A stretch of 64,000 nucleotides of DNA from Lutjanus erythropterus (lineage: Eukaryota; Chordata; Actinopteri; Lutjaniformes; Lutjanidae), in NCBI GenBank assembly GCA_020091685.1, contig CM034595.1, forward strand, positions 12,638,525 to 12,702,524. Direction: 5' to 3'. How positions within the stretch are numbered: position 1 is the stretch's first letter; every line of letters starts with the position of its first letter. Below the pieces are notes generated by a model. That model was not told the origin of the DNA, made no database searches, and was given only the letters and a program-made list of their open reading frames with translations. The position numbers were made by a program, and so were the translations under genes. Shown here piece after piece: positions 39,701 through 45,700 of this stretch.

Positions 39701-42700
39701 TAACTTTACCCACAACCCCCACCCCTAGGTTTGCTAGGGGTGAGTCAGGTAGATTTGCTAGTATATATACCATTCACTCAATTGAGAGCGTTGTTGGTAT
39801 GACCATTATTCTTACTTTAGGAATACACAGAGATAAAGTTGAAAAACAGTGGAGTATTCCTTTAATATTAACTATAAACTGTTTGAAAGGGTACCTTCCA
39901 AAAGTCTATGCAAACTGTTAATCATTCAGAACTGAAGGCATTATCCCTGTTAAACTAAGCATTACACAGTGTGTCCTCTGTCCCTTGCCATCTATAAGAC
40001 ATATATTAGGCGTAGCTCTCGCACTATAAAGTGTAACAAACACATGAATACAATTACTGATATCTAATAGTGAGCACTAAATTCTCAAGTTGCAACACAT
40101 TAAATAACACAATATACTGTGCCAAGTAAGAGCCAGCAAAATAGCACTGTGGAAGACAAAATTTGCCATTTATTATTGCCCAATTCAGCAGATTACTTCA
40201 TCATTTCATTATCACTTTATAAAAGCTTTCATATTTAAATAAAAAGTATAGACTTTGTCAAATCTAGTTTATAATTGTCCAGATTGACTGTGTCAGTGAT
40301 TTTTTTCAACTGGACTGTACCACTGTACACTACTCAAATCTTTACAAATGATCAGGGTCCTTTGAAATTCTATTTCAGTCCAGTGTGACCTCTTGATGAG
40401 CTGAACATACTTATGGTATCTTCTCAGAAAGTGTTCTGTCCAAATTATTTTAGACAGGACAATATTCACATAACAATATGTATGTTAAGAATGGGATAAC
40501 GTTCGTGCAGTTATCCGTCTTGTGCCAGTTTATATAAGTCAATTCAAGTTTTTTATTAGTTAGTTAAGGAACATCATTCTAACAGTTCATCTGGACTTTG
40601 TAATGTTGGCGGAAATACTAAAGAATTAAACCAATATTTTTTTTTCCTAAAATTTTGAAACAAGGATGCTAGAAAAAGAGTATATTTATTTTAAAAAAAT
40701 ACTGGACAATTAGTTTATAACTATCATCCTCAAAAAAAAGGTGCATAAAAACACACATACAACTTAAATAGGGGTATTTATCTCCATACAGTATGCATAA
40801 GCAGAGTGCATTGTACAACTTTACTCTGTAAATATATAATTTAGATACAAAACATAACATTATAACATTTATGCAATTAATATGTGCCTTACCTACATAC
40901 CGGTCCTAACTTATATTTTCTATTTTTTTCTATTAGATGGCTGATGCACAGCAGAAACAAATGGAACATGAGAAAACCATGCTTCAGCAGACATTCATGA
41001 CAGAAAAAGAGATGCTGTTGAAGAAGGAGAAGCTAATTGAAGATGAGAAAAAGAGGCTGGAGAGCCAGTTTGAAGAGGAAGTCAAAAAGGCTAAGGCTCT
41101 CAAAGATGAACAGGAACGCCAGAGACAGGAGATGGAGGATGAGAAGAAGAAACTCCAGGCTACCATGGATGATGCCCTCAACAAACAAAAAGAGGCTGAG
41201 AAAGAGATGCTCAACAAACAAAAAGAAATGAAGGAACTGGAGAAGAAGAGACTAGAGCAGGAAAAGATTCTTGCAGAAGAGAATCAGAAATTGCGCGAGA
41301 AGCTGCAGCAGCTTGAGGAGGCCCAACACACAGACAAAGAGGTCATCCATGTAACAATGGTTGAGACAACAAAGAAAGTTTACAATGGCCAAAATGTTGA
41401 TGTGGCTGACAGTGTAGAAAAACCAGATCCCTTGTCTTTTGACGGTATCCGTGAGAAGGTACCTGCAAGCAGACTTCATGACCTCGGGCTTTTACCCAAG
41501 AAGGAGTTTGACAAGCTGAAAAATGGCAAAACCACCGTACAAGATCTTGGTGAAACTGAGAATCTAAAAAGAATTCTTAAAGGAAAGAACTGCATTGCTG
41601 GTGTTTTGACACCATCTAATCAGAAAATGTCAATCTATGAAGCATCAAAAGAGAAGAAGATTACTCCAGGCACAGCCATGATCCTTCTTGAAGCCCAGGC
41701 AGCCACAGGTTACATGTTAGACCCCATTAAGAACCAGAAACTTTCTGTTAATGAGGCTGTCAAGGAAGGTGTGATTGGCCCTGAACTGCACAACAAAATG
41801 CTTTCAGCTGAGAGGGCAGTTATTGGCTACAAAGATCCTTACACCGGTGGTAAGATCTCTGTCTTTGAAGCTATGAAGAAGGGTCTCATAGAACATGATC
41901 ATGCCATCAGAGTCCTTGAGGCTCAGCAAGCAACAGGTGGCATCATTGACCCTATCAATAGCCATCGTGTACCCAATGAAATAGCCTATAAGCAGGGACA
42001 ATATGATGCAGAAATGAACAAGATTATGCAGAACCCTTCAGATGACACAAAGGGATACTTTGACCCCAGCACTCAGGAACCTTTGACATATTCTGAGCTA
42101 ATGGCGAGATGCACCACTGACCCTGACACCGGTTTGCTTCTCCTGCCAATCACAGACAAGGCTGCTCAGTGCTCAAGTATATACACAGAAGAGGAGACGA
42201 AGGATGTCTTCAGCAAAACAACTGTGTCTGTTCCATTTGGAAGATTCAAAGGAAAGACTGTCACCATCTGGGAAATAATCAACTCTGAGTACTTCACTGA
42301 GGACCAGAAGAAGGACCTTCTCCGTCAATACAAGACAGGCAAAATCACAATTGAAAAAATCATTAAGATTGTGATTACTGTGGCAGAGGAGAAAGAGAAG
42401 AAGAATGAAATTACCTTTGATGGTCTGAGAGCACCTGTCCCTGCCACTGAGCTTCTGGAATCCAAAATCATTGATAAAGACCTGTACAACAAATTGCACA
42501 AGGGCAATAAGACAGTCAAAGAGGTGTCTGAAATGGAGCCTGTCCACAAAGCACTTAAGGGTACAGACTGCATTGCAGGTGTAGTTATTGACTCAACCAA
42601 GGAGACAATGTCCTTCTATCAAGCTATGAAGAAAGACATGATGAGGCCAGGGCCTGCCTTGAATATGCTTGAAGCCCAAGCAGGAACAGGCTACGTGATT

Positions 42701-45700
42701 GACCCTGTTAATAATCAGAAGTACACTGTTGATGAAGCTGTCAGAGCAGGCGTTGTTGGTCCTGAGCTGCATGAAAAACTCCTGTCTGCAGAGCGAGCTG
42801 TTACAGGTTACAAAGATCCTTACACTGGAAAGACCGTATCCCTGTTCCAGGCAATGAAAAAAGATCTCATACCGAAAGAACAAGGAATCCGACTGCTCGA
42901 TGCCCAAATGACCACCGGTGGCATTATTGATCCAGTAAAGAGCCATCACATTCCTCATGATGTGGCCTGCAAGAGAAATTATTTTGATGATGAAATGAAA
43001 AAGATTCTCAGCAGCCCCACTGATGAAACTAAATGCTTCTATGATCCCAACACAAAGGAAAATGTCACATACTCAGAGCTCTTCAAGAGATGTGTCCCTG
43101 ACACAAAAACTGGACTCCCACTTCTGCCTCTTTCTGATGAAGCAATCAATGCAAAGGAGGAGCAAGCATTCACTGAAGCCCAGACAAAAGAGGCTATGAC
43201 TCAAGCAACTGTGGAGCTTGATTCTGGACCATTTAAGGGCAGGAAAATGACCATCTGGGAAATCATCAACTCTGAGTATCTCACTGAGGAGCAAAGACTT
43301 GACCTGCTCAGACAGTTTAGGTCAGGAAAGCTTACAATTGAAAAGATAATCAAGATTGTTATCACAATTGTAGATGAGAAAGAGGCTAAGAAACAAGAAC
43401 AGTCTAGCTTCAAGGGACTCCGAGCTCCTGTTCCAGCAGACTCCCTGTATGATTCCAAAATTATTGACAAACCTACATTTGACCTCCTCAAACAAGGAAA
43501 AACAACACCTAAACAAGTCAGTAAGAATTCTGATGTCAATAAATACCTCCAGGGCTCTGATAGCATTGCTGGCATCTACCTGGAGCCGACAAAAGAGAAG
43601 ATAAGCATTTATGAGGCTATGAAGAAAAAGCTCCTCAGGCACAACACAGGTCTTTCACTTCTGGAGGCACAGGCTGCCACTGGGTTCATTGTGGATCCAG
43701 TAAGAAAGCAGTGTGTCTCAGTAGATGAGGCAGTGAAGTCAGGCCTTGTTGGACCAGAGCTACATGAAAAACTCCTCTCTGCAGAAAAAGCTGTCACTGG
43801 ATATAAAGATCCATTCACAGGAAAGAAAATCTCCCTCTTTGAAGCAATGCAAAAAGATCTCATCTTGAAAGAGCATGCAATGCCAATGTTAGAAGCACAG
43901 ATGGTTAGTGGAGGAATCATCGACCCTGTAAACAGCCACCGTGTCCCAACTGATGTTGCATATAAGAAGAACATTTTCAACAAAGAAACTGCCAAGACCC
44001 TATCTGAACCCTCTGATGAAAACAAGGCATTCTCAGATCCAGAAACTGATGAGAATTGTACCTACAGGCAGCTTAAAGACAAGTGTCAGAAAGATCCAGA
44101 GACAGGCATGTACATCCTCCCACTCTCCAAGCCTCAGTCTCCAACTGTTGTGGAGAAGACGTACCTCTACACAGAGGAACAAACACAGAGTGACCTGACC
44201 AACACCCAAATTGACATTCCAATCGAGGGGCTTGCTGATAAACCAATGAACCTTTGGGATGTCATGAACTCCAATTTGCTTCCAGAGCAGGAGAGGCAGA
44301 AGCTCATGGATGAATATCGCTCTGGTAAAATCACTAAGGAGCGCATGATCATCATCATTATTGAGATCATGGAGCAGAGAGAGATCATCAGAAATGATAG
44401 TCCACTGTCATACAAGACTATCAGGAGAAGGATAACTATTGAGGAGCTCTACAATGCCCGCATCATTGACTTGGAGACATACAACCTTCTCAAACAAGGA
44501 AAGAGGGACATCCGTGACATAATGGAGATGACCAGTGTCAAACAGTATCTCTATGGCACAGGCTGTGTTGCTGGAATCACAACTGACTCCAGTTCCAAAT
44601 TAAGCATATATCAAGGAATGAAGAGAGGTTTTATTAAACCAGAACTAGCCCTCAGCCTCCTAGAAGCACAGGCTGCTACAGGATTCATTGTTGATCCAAT
44701 CAAAAATGAAACACTCACGGTTGACGAAGCTGTTCGTAAGGGTATTGTCGGCCCAGAGATCCATGATAAACTTCTTTCAGCTGAGAGGGCAGTCACAGGA
44801 TACAAAGATCCATACAGTGGCAAAATCATATCTCTTTTCCAGGCCATGAAAAAGGACCTTGTTCCAGAGGATTACGCTCTGAAAATGCTAGAGGCACAAA
44901 CTGCCACTGGTGGTATTATTGATCCTGAATTCCAGTTCCACCTGCCAGCAGATGTAGCCATGCAAAGAGGTTATATCAACAAGGAAACCAATGAAAAGCT
45001 GACTGACAGTGTCAAAGGATTTGTTGACCCTGTCACTGGAGAGAACCTGTCATATGCAGAGCTGCTCAAGAGATGCAAGTTAGATGGTGGGTTACGCTTG
45101 CTCTCTCTGGGAGACAAGAGGCTGATGTTCAAGGGTCTGAGAAAACAAATCACAATGGAGGAGCTGCTCCGCTCCCAAATCATTGACCAGGAGACTGTCA
45201 CTGAACTGAATGAAGGTCGTATTTCAGTGGAGGAGGTTAGCAGTCGACTATCAAGGTACCTTGAGGGCACAAGCTGTATTGCTGGTGTATTTTTAGAGTC
45301 CACAAAAGAACGTCTATCAATTTACCAGGCCATGAAGAAGAACATGATTAGGCCAGGCACTGCATTTGAACTCCTTGAGGCCCAGGCATCCACAGGGTAT
45401 GTCATTGATCCAATCAAAAACCTCAAACTGACTGTCAATGAAGCAGTGAAGATGGGCATTGTGGGACCTGAATTCAAAGACAAGCTCCTGTCTGCTGAGC
45501 GTGCAGTGACAGGGTATAGAGATCCCTATTCAGGCAAAACAATCTCCCTGTTCCAGGCCATGAAAAAGGGGCTAATCCTGAAAGATCATGGTATCCGTCT
45601 CCTGGAAGCCCAGATTGCCACTGGTGGAATCATTGACCCAGAGGAAAGTCACCGTCTGCCCGTTGAGGTGGCCTACAAGCGTGGCTTCTTTGATGAGGAA